From CAVPRW01 sp046727435 [NCBI: bacterium] (GTDB lineage: Bacteria; Tectomicrobia; Entotheonellia; J063): a stretch of DNA of 28,767 bases. The stretch covers positions 1 through 28,767 of the forward strand of contig JBKPCR010000308.1 in the NCBI GenBank assembly GCA_046727435.1, read 5' to 3'. Under the pieces are notes generated by a model that saw only the letters and a program-made list of their open reading frames with translations, had not been told where the DNA came from and ran no database searches. Position 1 is the first letter of the stretch. Each line of letters begins with the position of its first letter. The translations under genes and the position numbers were made by a program. Below, one piece after another: positions 1 to 7,268 of the stretch.

Positions 1-382
1 CCCAACATGCATCGGAAGAGGCGCAGCCCCGGTGTGGTGTCACCCTCGGCGGCGTGAAGAGGCTAGTACAGGACACTCGAGCCTAGAGTGAGGCAGGCAC
101 CCGACGGATGCAAGTAAGGTGGTATGAAACCCACGGATAGCCGCAGGATCAACCGTCGCATATTACTGGCTCCGGCTCTTCCGATACACGAAGGGGAAAA
201 AACATCATGCAAACCTGAAAAAATCTGCTGCCAACTCTTGACATTGGAAGTCATAGCAACGCCAGCGCTGAGCCGCCGCTATGGCGCGGAGCGAAATAGC
301 GGCGGCTCAGCGCCGAGTGAGGTGGCCTCCTCTGCTCTCTTTCTCTTGCAGCTTTGACAGTCCAAGAATCGGAAGTCGCGTG
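1..382. other. Non-coding stretch before the kinase-like gene
   Basis: I see no convincing coding region here; the short open frames overlap each other on both strands, lack good ribosome binding sites and resemble no family I know. The only notable structure is the long hairpin at 265-313, which lies downstream of the minus-strand gene ending at 383. Confidence 0.5.
265..313. repeat. 18-bp perfect inverted repeat with 13-nt loop
   Basis: The left arm at 265-282 (gcgctgagccgccgctat) is the exact reverse complement of the right arm at 296-313, with a 13-nt spacer. It lies about 70 bp beyond the stop of the minus-strand kinase-like gene, so it could act as a hairpin terminator or RNA-stabilising structure. 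There is no T-run on either side, which argues against a classic intrinsic terminator. It may instead be a REP-like or miniature mobile element. I see no second copy in the window. Confidence 0.8.
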
Positions 383-1003
383 CTAAGCCAGCCCTAAACA
401 TGCTTCGATCTGCTGATAGCACCCCTCCCAGCCCCCGGCACAGTCCTCCAGGACTAGCCGAGGGCAGCGAGATTGGCGCAACAGCGAATCTGTCAACTGC
501 TTGTAGTCCCTGAAGACTGCCAACGCACCGCTGAACCCTTCCAGGTGTCGGGCCATGGCGTACGGGCAGTGCGTGACCAGCTCTACCACATAGTCTGTCC
601 ATGTCTTACCGCGTTGCGCGCTGATGTGGCTGAGGTTGTGGAACGCGTGGATGAGGTCCCGGTGATTGAAATACATCAGCACGCGGACGGTATTCTGGAA
701 CGGATAGCTGTCGAGCACGCTAATCGCTTCCGTCTGCAATGCCCCGCGAACAAACGCTTGCCACCGCTGTAGACTCTCTTGGACGAAGCTCGCAGACGTG
801 TAGCGTAGGAAGAACGCCTCACCGGTGGTATAGCCCGACGGATGGCGATGGCCACCGACATTGAGGGGGTGCTCCGGCTGGTGCTCCAGAAACAGGTTGA
901 CCATCAGACGCTCGGATGGCAATCGCGACGCCAGCCATGAAGCCGTTGTCGTTTTGCCTGACCCTGGGAGCCCCTCAACGAAGATCAGTTGTGTCTCGCG
1001 CAT
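383..1003 (-). CDS. P-loop kinase-like protein, probably with an internal deletion
   Basis: The 206-residue product starts with a beta strand and a Walker A motif GLPGSGKT at residues 11-18, typical of small-molecule kinases of the P-loop NTPase fold. The substrate is unknown. I chose the ATG at 1003, fifteen codons inside the longest open frame, because the Walker strand then lies at the usual distance from the N-terminus. The rest resembles a family of roughly 240-300-residue P-loop proteins: FLEHQPEHPL, SYPFQNTVR, a YFNHRDL-like strand, and a C-terminal RLVLEDCAGGW segment followed by a short helix. In that family about 25-30 residues normally separate the FQNTV helix from the YF strand. 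Here FQNTVRVLM runs straight into YFNHRDL, which suggests an in-frame deletion. That judgement rests on remembered family architecture, so the gene may be damaged rather than functional. Confidence 0.6.
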   Translation of the reverse strand: MRETQLIFVEGLPGSGKTTTASWLASRLPSERLMVNLFLEHQPEHPLNVGGHRHPSGYTTGEAFFLRYTSASFVQESLQRWQAFVRGALQTEAISVLDSYPFQNTVRVLMYFNHRDLIHAFHNLSHISAQRGKTWTDYVVELVTHCPYAMARHLEGFSGALAVFRDYKQLTDSLLRQSRCPRLVLEDCAGGWEGCYQQIEACLGLA

Positions 1004-1390
1004 GGGGTTCTCATGCTCTGCATGCTGTTTTGTAGGCCTTCCATACACCAGTAGGTACGCGAATCAGAGCGACCTAACCATTGAGTATCAGGCAAATTTT
1101 CCCTGATACCTTGATATTGGGCCACTGTTCGGGCAACCTCACCAGCGCTCAACGGTTCACGACCGGAGACCATTATATCGTAGCACGGCCAGGGGTTCGC
1201 GCCTCTAAATAAGGTCGGCTTCATTCCCCTTACTGAGGTAAAGGATGTCGTGACTCTGTTGGTTAATGCGCGGCGGCCAAGCCTGGCGAGGAGGGCGCCG
1301 CGCACGCTCGGCAAGAGGTGTATCGGTCGCCGCTGCGGTGACCGATCAGAGCATGTTCAATTCGCCAGTGCAAGCCGAGGCACGCCACGA
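1004..1390. other. Intergenic stretch with one inverted repeat
   Basis: No coding region is convincing between the kinase-like start and the DGPF gene end. The one structure I see is an 8-bp inverted repeat, gtatcagg at 1085-1092 and cctgatac at 1102-1109, with a 9-nt spacer. It lies about 80-105 bp upstream of the kinase-like start codon and could be an operator for that gene. Confidence 0.45.
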
Positions 1391-1822
1391 CTACCGCTTC
1401 GCGGCCCTCCTCTGCTGCTCGTCGCGCCACGCTTGGTCGCGCGCGGCGGCCTCGGGAGGCAAGATCTCGGGCGGGAAGTCCGAGGCCTCGAACACCTGGC
1501 GAACCTCGATCACCTCGTCGTCCGCGAAGGGGACGCGCGAGGCCCATTCGATCGCCTCTGCCTTTGACTTCACCTGGATGATCCAGAAGCCGCCGACCAG
1601 CTCTTTCGTCTCGGCGAAGGGCCCGTCGATCACGGTGCGCTTCCCTCCAGAGAACGTGAGGCGCGCGCCCTTCGAACTCGGGTGGAGCCCCTCGGCCGCG
1701 AGCAGCACGCCGGCTTTCACCATCTCTTCGTTGAACTGGCCCATCGCGGCCACGAGCTCCTTGCTTGGGAGAACGCCCGCCTCTGTGTTCTTGTCGGCTT
1801 TGACCAATAGCATGAATCGCAT
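1391..1822 (-). CDS. YCII/DGPF-domain protein
   Basis: The 143-residue protein begins MRFMLLVKAD and carries the signature DGPFAETKELVGGFW in its middle, followed by a SKAEAIEWASRVPF helix. This is the layout of the YCII (DGPF) family of small ferredoxin-like-fold proteins. The exact reaction is unknown; E. coli YciI relatives act on small chlorinated or lactone-like molecules, and a His-Asp pair is often catalytic. I chose the ATG at 1822 because AAGGAG lies 8 nt upstream; the ATG two codons earlier is too close to it. The C-terminal tail after residue 115 (DFPPEILPPEAAARDQ...) is longer than usual and charged. It stands in a minus-strand cluster with a VOC protein, DUF1579, another YCII and DinB. 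Such sets often accompany ECF42-type sigma factors, but no sigma factor gene is present here. Confidence 0.88.
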   Translation of the reverse strand: MRFMLLVKADKNTEAGVLPSKELVAAMGQFNEEMVKAGVLLAAEGLHPSSKGARLTFSGGKRTVIDGPFAETKELVGGFWIIQVKSKAEAIEWASRVPFADDEVIEVRQVFEASDFPPEILPPEAAARDQAWRDEQQRRAAKR

Positions 1823-1982
1823 CGTCATCTCTCCTTCGAGTTTCGGGTTTGGAGCCGGGCGGCCGGACGGTCTCGACTGGCTGAACCCAGGCTCTCCTAA
1901 CACGCCGAGCGAGGGGCCGCGAGATCGGCACGGCGTTCGCTGGATTGCTGTGTTGGGCCTCAGCGGGAGCGGGAACCGGCCC

Positions 1983-2396
1983 TCAAGGCGCCACGTAGAT
2001 CATCCATGACACGCCGAAGCGGTCCGCGACCATACCGAAGCGCGAGGCAAAGAAGGTCTTGGTCAACGACATCTGCACCTGCCCACCGTCGGCCAGAGCC
2101 GCGAACAGCCGCTCGGCCTCGGCATCATTTGGCACCGTGAGCGACAGCGAAAAGCCCTGGAAGCTCGGCCGCCCTTCGCACCGACCGTCGGAAGCCAACA
2201 CCGTAGTCTCGCCGATGCGGAAGCTCAGATGCATCACCTTGTCCCCGGCACCGGGCGGGACCATGCCGGGTTCATGGGGCTCAGGGCTATCCTTGAAGCG
2301 CATGAGCATCGTGACCTCGGCGCCGAGCGCGCTACGGTAGAACTCGACCGCCTCCTCGCAGCGGCCCTCGAAGAACAGGTAGGGTTGGACTTGCAT
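1983..2396 (-). CDS. PhnB-like VOC family protein
   Basis: The 137-residue protein shows the vicinal-oxygen-chelate fold in its PhnB/'3-demethylubiquinone methyltransferase-like' form: MQVQPYLFFEGRCEEAVEFYRSAL at the start, a central GDKVMHLSFRIGETTVLASD, and a C-terminal FGMVADRFGVSWMIY ending. Length matches the family. The AAGGAGGAG site lies 8 nt before the ATG at 2396, so the start is secure. Function is unknown; relatives are often found with stress and detoxification genes. It precedes the DGPF gene at 1391-1822 by about 160 nt on the same strand. An inverted repeat at 2458-2476 lies 60-80 nt upstream of its start and could be a regulatory site. Confidence 0.9.
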   Translation of the reverse strand: MQVQPYLFFEGRCEEAVEFYRSALGAEVTMLMRFKDSPEPHEPGMVPPGAGDKVMHLSFRIGETTVLASDGRCEGRPSFQGFSLSLTVPNDAEAERLFAALADGGQVQMSLTKTFFASRFGMVADRFGVSWMIYVAP

Positions 2397-2457
2397 GGCG
2401 TCTCCTCCTTGGGGTTGGGATGCTCACTGCACACCGCGTGCCCGTCTCGCGGGTGTA

Positions 2458-2476
2458 CACGACGGTCATTGTCGTG
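2458..2476. promoter_or_regulatory. Inverted repeat CACGAC-N7-GTCGTG upstream of VOC gene
   Basis: Perfect 6-bp arms separated by 7 nt lie about 60-80 nt upstream of the VOC start on the minus strand. The size and placement suit a dimeric repressor operator or a small leader hairpin. No regulator can be assigned from sequence alone. Confidence 0.35.
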
Positions 2477-2650
2477 GGCAAGTATTGGGAGAACTTCGAG
2501 CGGGACAGTTGTGTTGTGCACCACCCACTCACGCGTGTCAGGGTCATTGGGGTTCCAGGAACATTCAGCGGACAAGGTCCGGCGAGGCGTGATGACCGAC
2601 TGGCTTGCCGTCCCTTCTCCTGTGAAAACAGCGACTGAGAGCCATGGTCA

Positions 2651-3139
2651 TCATTGCGACTTCACCCGTCGATAGTGCGCCGTCATGAACCCGTGCCACT
2701 CCCCGTCCTCGCTCAGCATGTGCGACGTTAGCACCCGGTGATCGTCGCTCTTGAACTCGATCACATCCTTGTACCTCGCCATCTTCCCCTCGGCGGCCAT
2801 GTGGGGCCCCTCGGCGTTGAGCGTCAGCACCCGTCCGGCTTCGTCTAGCGTGCCGTCATATACCCAGAGATGGGTCATCATCGAGCCGATCCACGTGCCC
2901 ACGTACCGCTGCTGCTGCGGGTCATAGCCGAGCGTCAGCACCGTCGTCGCGGGACCGCAGCCGGGCATCTCGCCCTGTCCCTCGGCCAGAATCCAGAGGC
3001 CGCCGAGCGACCGCACGCGTTCGGCTCCCTCGAACTTTGACGGCGGCTGGCCCGGCGCCATCGTCGCCTCAGCTTCGTACGTCCACTCGCCGATGAGTTG
3101 CTGGAGCCACTGATGTTCCTGCTGCGGTTCGGTCTTCAT
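2651..3139 (-). CDS. DUF1579 domain protein
   Basis: The 162-residue product matches the DUF1579 pattern: an N-terminal helix ending in LIGEWTYEAEATMAPG, then GAERVRSLGGLWILAEGQGEMPG, TTVLTLGYDPQQQRYVGTWI, and a terminal WHGFMTAHYRRV. It has the lipocalin/SRPBCC-like beta-rich layout and no signal peptide or membrane segment. The ribosome binding site AAAGGAG lies 9 nt before the ATG at 3139. The biochemical role is unknown. In soil bacteria this family commonly clusters with YCII and VOC proteins, exactly as here, which suggests a shared stress or detoxification context. The frame is intact and of normal length. Confidence 0.88.
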   Translation of the reverse strand: MKTEPQQEHQWLQQLIGEWTYEAEATMAPGQPPSKFEGAERVRSLGGLWILAEGQGEMPGCGPATTVLTLGYDPQQQRYVGTWIGSMMTHLWVYDGTLDEAGRVLTLNAEGPHMAAEGKMARYKDVIEFKSDDHRVLTSHMLSEDGEWHGFMTAHYRRVKSQ

Positions 3140-3245
3140 CGCGTCGTCTCCTTTCGATCGACGTTTTCAAGTGTGCGGGTGTGGGTTGTCCGCTCGGTCG
3201 CCCGGGCTCCGCTCATCGCCCGGCGCATCCTCACGACGGGCGCGG

Positions 3246-3621
3246 TCACTCCGCCCGTCGCGGACACGTATCGGTCGGCAGGCCCGCGACCCCCATAACC
3301 GGCCAGAGTTCGACGGAGCCCAGGCGTGCCCCTGGAATCCATGTGGCGGCCGATCACCTCGTTGGGATCCTTGGCGTCGATCAGGAACTAGCCGCCGAGC
3401 TGTTCGCGCGTCTCCGCGAACGGCCCGTCAGTGACGAACGGTTTGCCGTCGCGCACCCGGACGCTGGTTGCCGTTGATGCCGGGTGCAGCGGGTTGGCGG
3501 CAAGATACTGCCCACTCGACTTGAGCTGATGTCTGAGCTGCACGGACTCCGCGTAACACTCCTCCCCCTTGGCCTCGCTCAGGACCTGCTCGTCAATGTA
3601 TATCATCCACATGTATTGCAT
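3246..3621 (-). pseudogene. YCII/DGPF gene broken by a nonsense codon and a frameshift
   Basis: A second YCII gene begins at the ATG at 3621, with GGAGG 7 nt upstream. Its frame runs MQYMWMIYIDEQ through VTDGPFAETREQLGG and hits TAG at 3388-3390. The same frame continues after the stop as FLIDAKDPNEVIG, which is the normal next part of the family; the stop replaces an aromatic codon, probably TAC. Near 3350 the reading then moves by one base into AATWIPGARLGSVELWPVM, the expected C-terminus, and ends at 3246. There are thus two independent lesions: one substitution and one apparent one-base insertion in a GGC/GCC-rich run. The intact YCII gene at 1391-1822 may be the surviving homologue. The product would lack the last strand and helix. 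Confidence 0.85.
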
Positions 3622-3714
3622 GTGTGTCCCTCCATTTTGGCGCCGGACGGTTGGCAGGCTGCTCGAGAGCGGCAATGGGCCCATCTGGCGCCCTGACTCC
3701 GTTCGGGGCTCGCG

Positions 3715-4194
3715 TCAATTGCCGACCGCCTTCCGGATGCTGCCGAAGTGCGCGTCGATATGGCCGATCAGGCCGGCGGTGATGAGCTGCTCGGCGGTCA
3801 TCGGCGGCGCGTCCGTGAAGACGGTCCCGCTCTTCGCCAGCTGCTCGTCATGCAGGCCACGGACCACCGCGGCGGCCGCTGCCGCGCCTCTCTTGAGGAG
3901 TGCAATCGTCTCCGCCTTGGTGCAGTGGGCGTGCTCCTGCGCGTGCCTGGCGTTCAGCTCGTCCAGCATGGCCCTCGTGAAGGTGCCCCGCGACTGCCCG
4001 GACACAATCGTGCTGACGATGCCGGCGACCGGCTCGAGGCCGCTCGCCAAGTGGTGCGCCGTCACGCCGACCGTCCACTGCTCCGCCTCAGTCACCTTGT
4101 TCCAGTCCGCGGCGCTCAGCCGCTCGAGCACGGCCACGGCCTCCTGAACCTTCGCCTCGAACTGCTTCGCGAGTGCTTCGCTTCTTGCTCCCAT
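3715..4194 (-). CDS. DinB-family metal-binding four-helix protein
   Basis: The 159-residue protein has the DinB/YfiT helical-bundle pattern. It shows ADWNKVTEAEQWTVGVTAHHLA, with the first metal-type histidines, and a C-terminal GHIDAHFGSIRKAV carrying the HxxxH pair. Members bind a divalent metal through three histidines, and many are thiol-S-transferase-like; the substrate here is unknown. I chose the ATG at 4194 because AAGGAGG lies 7 nt upstream. The longer open frame to 4308 covers the leader and its hairpin. It is the most upstream gene of the minus-strand YCII/VOC/DUF1579 cluster. A strong inverted repeat at 4230-4254 sits in its leader. Confidence 0.85.
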   Translation of the reverse strand: MGARSEALAKQFEAKVQEAVAVLERLSAADWNKVTEAEQWTVGVTAHHLASGLEPVAGIVSTIVSGQSRGTFTRAMLDELNARHAQEHAHCTKAETIALLKRGAAAAAAVVRGLHDEQLAKSGTVFTDAPPMTAEQLITAGLIGHIDAHFGSIRKAVGN

Positions 4195-4229
4195 TGGTGT
4201 CCTCCTTGATTGCCACGCGGGGCGTTGAC

Positions 4230-4254
4230 GATCCGCGGACCGCACCCGCGGATC
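4230..4254. promoter_or_regulatory. Perfect inverted repeat GATCCGCGG-N7-CCGCGGATC upstream of dinB-like gene
   Basis: Perfect 9-bp arms at 4230-4238 and 4246-4254 with a 7-nt spacer sit 36-60 nt before the start codon at 4194. The site could be an operator overlapping the promoter or an RNA hairpin in the leader. The 7-nt spacer is shared with the repeats at 2458-2476 and 16136-16162, though the arm sequences differ. Confidence 0.5.
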
Positions 4255-4429
4255 ACCAGCCCGTTGGATATCCAGTGAAGGCGCTGGGCTCCCTATTTCC
4301 CCACTCAATGGGCCACGCTCGGACTCGGCAGCGCGGACGGTAGCGAATGGGGCGGGCGGAATGTATACGCGATGGCCACGGCCCTGATGACCATGAGGTC
4401 GTCGCGGTGAGGCGGCAGGACGGCTGACC

Positions 4430-4747
4430 TCACACCAGCAGCCGAACGTCAGGCGAAAGGTTCCGGGACAAGCCAGTCACGAGCGACCACCATGCCTGAG
4501 GTGCATGGTTTCCCATGTCGACCATGATGACTGCTCTCCGCCCGAACATCGTGCCGCGGACTTGTAGGGCGATCTGGTCTCGAAGCTCGACGGGGCACTG
4601 CCGCCGCACGCTTTCCAGCAGTCGCGAGCGACGCTGCTCTTGGCGATGCTGCCATCCACCGAGCAGCCAGACAGTGCCCAAGGCGACCCCGTACAGGACA
4701 CCTAAACCACCAAGCCACAGCAGCCGGACCTGGGTGATGATATCCAT
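4430..4747 (-). CDS. Small single-TM protein, paralogue of the 5902-6294 gene
   Basis: The 105-residue protein has one N-terminal membrane segment (about residues 8-28, LLWLGGLGVLYGVALGTVWLL). A basic stretch HRQEQRRSRLLESVRRQ follows, indicating the C-terminal domain is cytoplasmic. That domain, about residues 50-105, runs ELRDQIALQV, FGRRAVIMVD and WWSLVTGLSRNLSPDVRLLV. It aligns without gaps to residues of the product of 5902-6294, with 18 identities in 55 positions by hand count. I do not recognise the domain. The ATG at 4747 has GGGAGG 8 nt upstream. The gene lies 175 nt downstream of the universal stress protein gene on the same strand, and its paralogue lies upstream of that gene. Confidence 0.7.
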   Translation of the reverse strand: MDIITQVRLLWLGGLGVLYGVALGTVWLLGGWQHRQEQRRSRLLESVRRQCPVELRDQIALQVRGTMFGRRAVIMVDMGNHAPQAWWSLVTGLSRNLSPDVRLLV

Positions 4748-4922
4748 ACCACACCTCCCTTCCTGAATCCGTGGCCCATCGGTGCGCCCGGCGGCGCGCC
4801 GGTACTGCTCGGCATGGGTAGCCTCGCGGGCACGCCACACCGTTCACGACGATCCCTCAGGTGGAGATCAGGAGGCTCAGCTCACAGAACGCGTTCATGG
4901 GCTCCTCCCATCGACTCTGCCG

Positions 4923-5669
4923 CTAGACATTGATCGCCCGCGATCGCTTGTTGGCACGGCGTCCGCCTCGCTCGTCTCGACTGGCGGAGTGTGGCAGCGC
5001 GGGAGGTTCAGGACCACCATATGCTTCTTCGTACGGCTGGGATGTGGACTCCAGGCATGGAAAACGGTGCGAAGCATCCATATCCTTCACCACGCCTACC
5101 AGCTCAGCGCTGTGGGAGAGCACTCGACCGCTCCCCATACGTTGGTCTGGAACACTCCGGCGTCTGAGGTCTCGTCCCACGCGGAGATCATTGGCGTCGA
5201 GCGTGACGACGGGGATCAGGGCCTTCCGTCTGACCCGGTCGGCCATCGTTCCGCGGAACACGTGCCGCCACCCTCGCCGTCCGCGAGCCCCAACCAGAAT
5301 GAGGTCAGCGTGCTGTTCCTTGGCGACCCTCACGATTTCGTCAACCGCTCGGCCCGCGCTCACCACCGTGTGTATGCGGGCCTGCCATCTTGGTGGAACC
5401 AAGGCGTCAAGCTTCCAGCGCGCTTCCTCACAGAAGTCGCGGCGAATGAGCTGGTGATTGAACCAAGAACGGAAGTACTCTCCGCCCGGATCGATCATGT
5501 CGCTGAGAAAGAGGGGGAGCCCGCCGACGGCATAACAGCGGACAGACGCCCCCTCGACCACGTGGAGGAGGAGGACGACACCTCCCACCGCAGTGGCCAA
5601 CTCAATGCCAGATCGGACCGCTGCTAGCGACGGTTTGGAGAAATCTGTGGGCACCAGAATGCGGGTCAT
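4923..5669 (-). CDS. Universal stress protein with a long C-terminal extension
   Basis: The 248-residue product starts MTRILVPTDFSKPSLAAVRSG, the classic UspA first strand and helix. The nucleotide-binding signature G-A-R-G-N9-G-T (GARGRRG ... RGTMADRV) comes near residue 135-150, followed by the last strand IPVVTLDA. The motif predicts an ATP-binding type of UspA domain. The ATG at 5669 has GGGAGG/GAAGG just upstream; the longer frame to 5774 has no family support. After about residue 160 the protein continues for some 85 arginine-rich, low-complexity residues that do not resemble a second UspA domain. This tail may be a lost stop or frameshift rather than a real domain. The gene stands between two paralogous small membrane-protein genes, so the three may work together at the membrane under stress (inference). 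Confidence 0.82.
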   Translation of the reverse strand: MTRILVPTDFSKPSLAAVRSGIELATAVGGVVLLLHVVEGASVRCYAVGGLPLFLSDMIDPGGEYFRSWFNHQLIRRDFCEEARWKLDALVPPRWQARIHTVVSAGRAVDEIVRVAKEQHADLILVGARGRRGWRHVFRGTMADRVRRKALIPVVTLDANDLRVGRDLRRRSVPDQRMGSGRVLSHSAELVGVVKDMDASHRFPCLESTSQPYEEAYGGPEPPALPHSASRDERGGRRANKRSRAINV

Positions 5670-5901
5670 TACCTTCCCTCCCATGTCTTGATGGCCTCGA
5701 TAGGCGGAGCATCGCGAAACTATGAGCCGCGCAGGCCCCATCCCACTCACCTGCCATGGACGCCGGGCGTACATCCATCGCCCCGACTAGCCGTGTCTGC
5801 ACCAGGATCCCAGTACGCCAGACATGCGGCCATCCGTCCTGCTTGTGCGGATGCACCTCCTAGCTGCACTGGAGCCGTCATCTTGAGATACTAGAGCCAC
5901 A

Positions 5902-6294
5902 TCAATTGGAGACGAGCGACGTGCGGAGCGCGTGAGAGGACGGACGTCCGGTGCTGGTCTCGAGCGCGAATGGCCGCGTGAACCCGGAATTGGGCACGCT
6001 GTGGACCACGAGGCGGACGCGCGGCGGCAGTCGAGAGGCCAGGCGTGTGAAGACGTTCCAGACCTCGTGGGGCGTACCGGCCAGCAAGTCCACGATGACC
6101 GCACGTCGCCGTGAGAAGACAGCACACTGAATGCGCACCCCGACGTGGCCACGAAGCTCTGGCAGGGCCAGTTGGCCAAGCACGGTGCGACGCAGATGTG
6201 AAGCGCGACGATCGCGCCGGTTCAGCAGGGCGAGCAGGATCACGACCGCGCCAAAAATTAGCGCCACGCCAAAGACTCCCCTCGCAACGTCCAT
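5902..6294 (-). CDS. Small single-TM protein, paralogue of the 4430-4747 gene
   Basis: The 130-residue protein begins MDVARGVFGVALIFGAVVILLALL, a single N-terminal membrane segment, followed by the basic loop NRRDRRASHLRR. It then shares with the 4430-4747 product a domain containing ELR, F-x-RR, a VD pair, P...W, and a terminal L-x-P-x-VRL-x-V. A further 35 residues rich in Ser and Pro follow. I chose the ATG at 6294 because GGGAGGGAGGG lies just upstream and the membrane segment then starts the protein. The gene precedes the universal stress protein gene by about 230 nt on the same strand. Perfect palindromes at 6344-6357 and 6370-6382 lie upstream and may be regulatory. Confidence 0.65.
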   Translation of the reverse strand: MDVARGVFGVALIFGAVVILLALLNRRDRRASHLRRTVLGQLALPELRGHVGVRIQCAVFSRRRAVIVDLLAGTPHEVWNVFTRLASRLPPRVRLVVHSVPNSGFTRPFALETSTGRPSSHALRTSLVSN

Positions 6295-6655
6295 CGATAC
6301 CCTCCCTCCCGTGAACTCTCCTAGGGGAGACGGATACGGTCCACACGAGATCTCGTGCCCCATGGTGAAATCTCCTGGAGATATGGTCCACGCATCGCTC
6401 ATGCCGCGACACTGCGCATCCGCCTTGCCACCGCCGCCCCACAGCGCCTGTCTGATCATTGCATGCCCAGACGGTCGTCACCCTCGGAGGTCAGCTCCAG
6501 ACATGCCGGGCATGGCAACAACTTCGCCTCGGCCGTCGACGCCCATCGCGATCACCCTCTTGGATGACTAGAGGCCGTATGACCCGTCCCGCCTCTTCGC
6601 GCCTCCACTGTATGCCGGCCGAGCGGGCCGTGTGACGACGCAGGTCGGTCTCGTC
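6295..6655. other. Intergenic stretch holding palindromes
   Basis: No coding region is convincing. The stretch holds the two palindromes listed at 6344-6357 and 6370-6382, both close to the start of the small membrane-protein gene; further right I see nothing recognisable up to the end of the glyoxalase-like gene. Confidence 0.45.
6344..6382. promoter_or_regulatory. Two palindromes upstream of the small TM gene
   Basis: A perfect 14-bp palindrome CACGAGATCTCGTG occupies 6344-6357. A second odd-centred palindrome, ATCTCC-T-GGAGAT, occupies 6370-6382. They sit 50-90 nt upstream of the minus-strand start codon at 6294, a typical place for operator sites. The shared GAGAT/ATCTC elements suggest one DNA-binding protein could recognise both, but this is inference. 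Confidence 0.4.
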
Positions 6656-7066
6656 TTAGCTCCCCGTCTCGGGCACGGTCATGACTTCCAGCAGGTGGCC
6701 GTAAGGGTCCTCGAAGTAGAAGCCGCGCCCGCCCCGGCGAGTGTATAACTGGCCGTCGGTGTGGCCGTATGGCCCGCTGCCGTAGGGGAGCCCCTTGGCC
6801 TTCACCCGGCCGAAGATCGCCTCGAACTCCGCCTCACTGACATGGAAGGCGTAGTGATGGCTCTGGCCCGTTCTGGGATCGAATCCCGGTCCACCCCATG
6901 CTTCCGCCTCGTCGGCGAAGTCAAAAGTCAGGCCCTCGTTGACTTGCACTTGCGCGAAGTGGCCTGGACCCGGCTTGACGGTCAGGCCAAAGATCTCGGC
7001 GAAGAACTCGGCTGCGGCGACCTTGTCTGTCGCCGGCACGATGGTGTGGTCTAAGCGAATCGTCAT
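6656..7066 (-). CDS. VOC/glyoxalase-like protein
   Basis: The 136-residue protein has two beta-alpha-beta-beta-beta halves of the vicinal oxygen chelate superfamily. It begins MTIRLDHTIVPATDKVAAAEFFAEIFGL, has the middle strand SHHYAFHVSEAEFEAIFGRVKAKGL, and ends GRGFYFEDPYGHLLEVMT. Candidate metal ligands are H7 in the first strand, the histidines of SHHYAFH, and the glutamate in HLLEV. The reaction is unknown; glyoxalase, fosfomycin-resistance-like or dioxygenase activities all occur in the superfamily. The ATG at 7066 follows GGAGG at a 6-nt spacing. It is read in the same direction as the sigma-54 activator upstream but is separated by a strong hairpin at 7269-7308, so it is probably transcribed separately. 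Confidence 0.88.
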   Translation of the reverse strand: MTIRLDHTIVPATDKVAAAEFFAEIFGLTVKPGPGHFAQVQVNEGLTFDFADEAEAWGGPGFDPRTGQSHHYAFHVSEAEFEAIFGRVKAKGLPYGSGPYGHTDGQLYTRRGGRGFYFEDPYGHLLEVMTVPETGS

Positions 7067-7268
7067 GGCTCACCTCCAAGTCGGTGGGTGTTTTTTTGAT
7101 TCGGACGATATGTCGATCTCGTCTTGGTCAGGCTAAGATTTAGCATACCTCACGACTAAGCAAGGCCAATGCCAGTCTCGGACCACCCCCGGAGGCATGG
7201 GGAAAGGCTTGCAGGGCAGGGATTTCGGCAATCATGTGGGGTGACTTGGCCGATGATCGCATAGACAA

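Noticed and set aside
265-313. Calling the long hairpin an intrinsic terminator.
   Set aside because: No T-run follows the stem on either strand.
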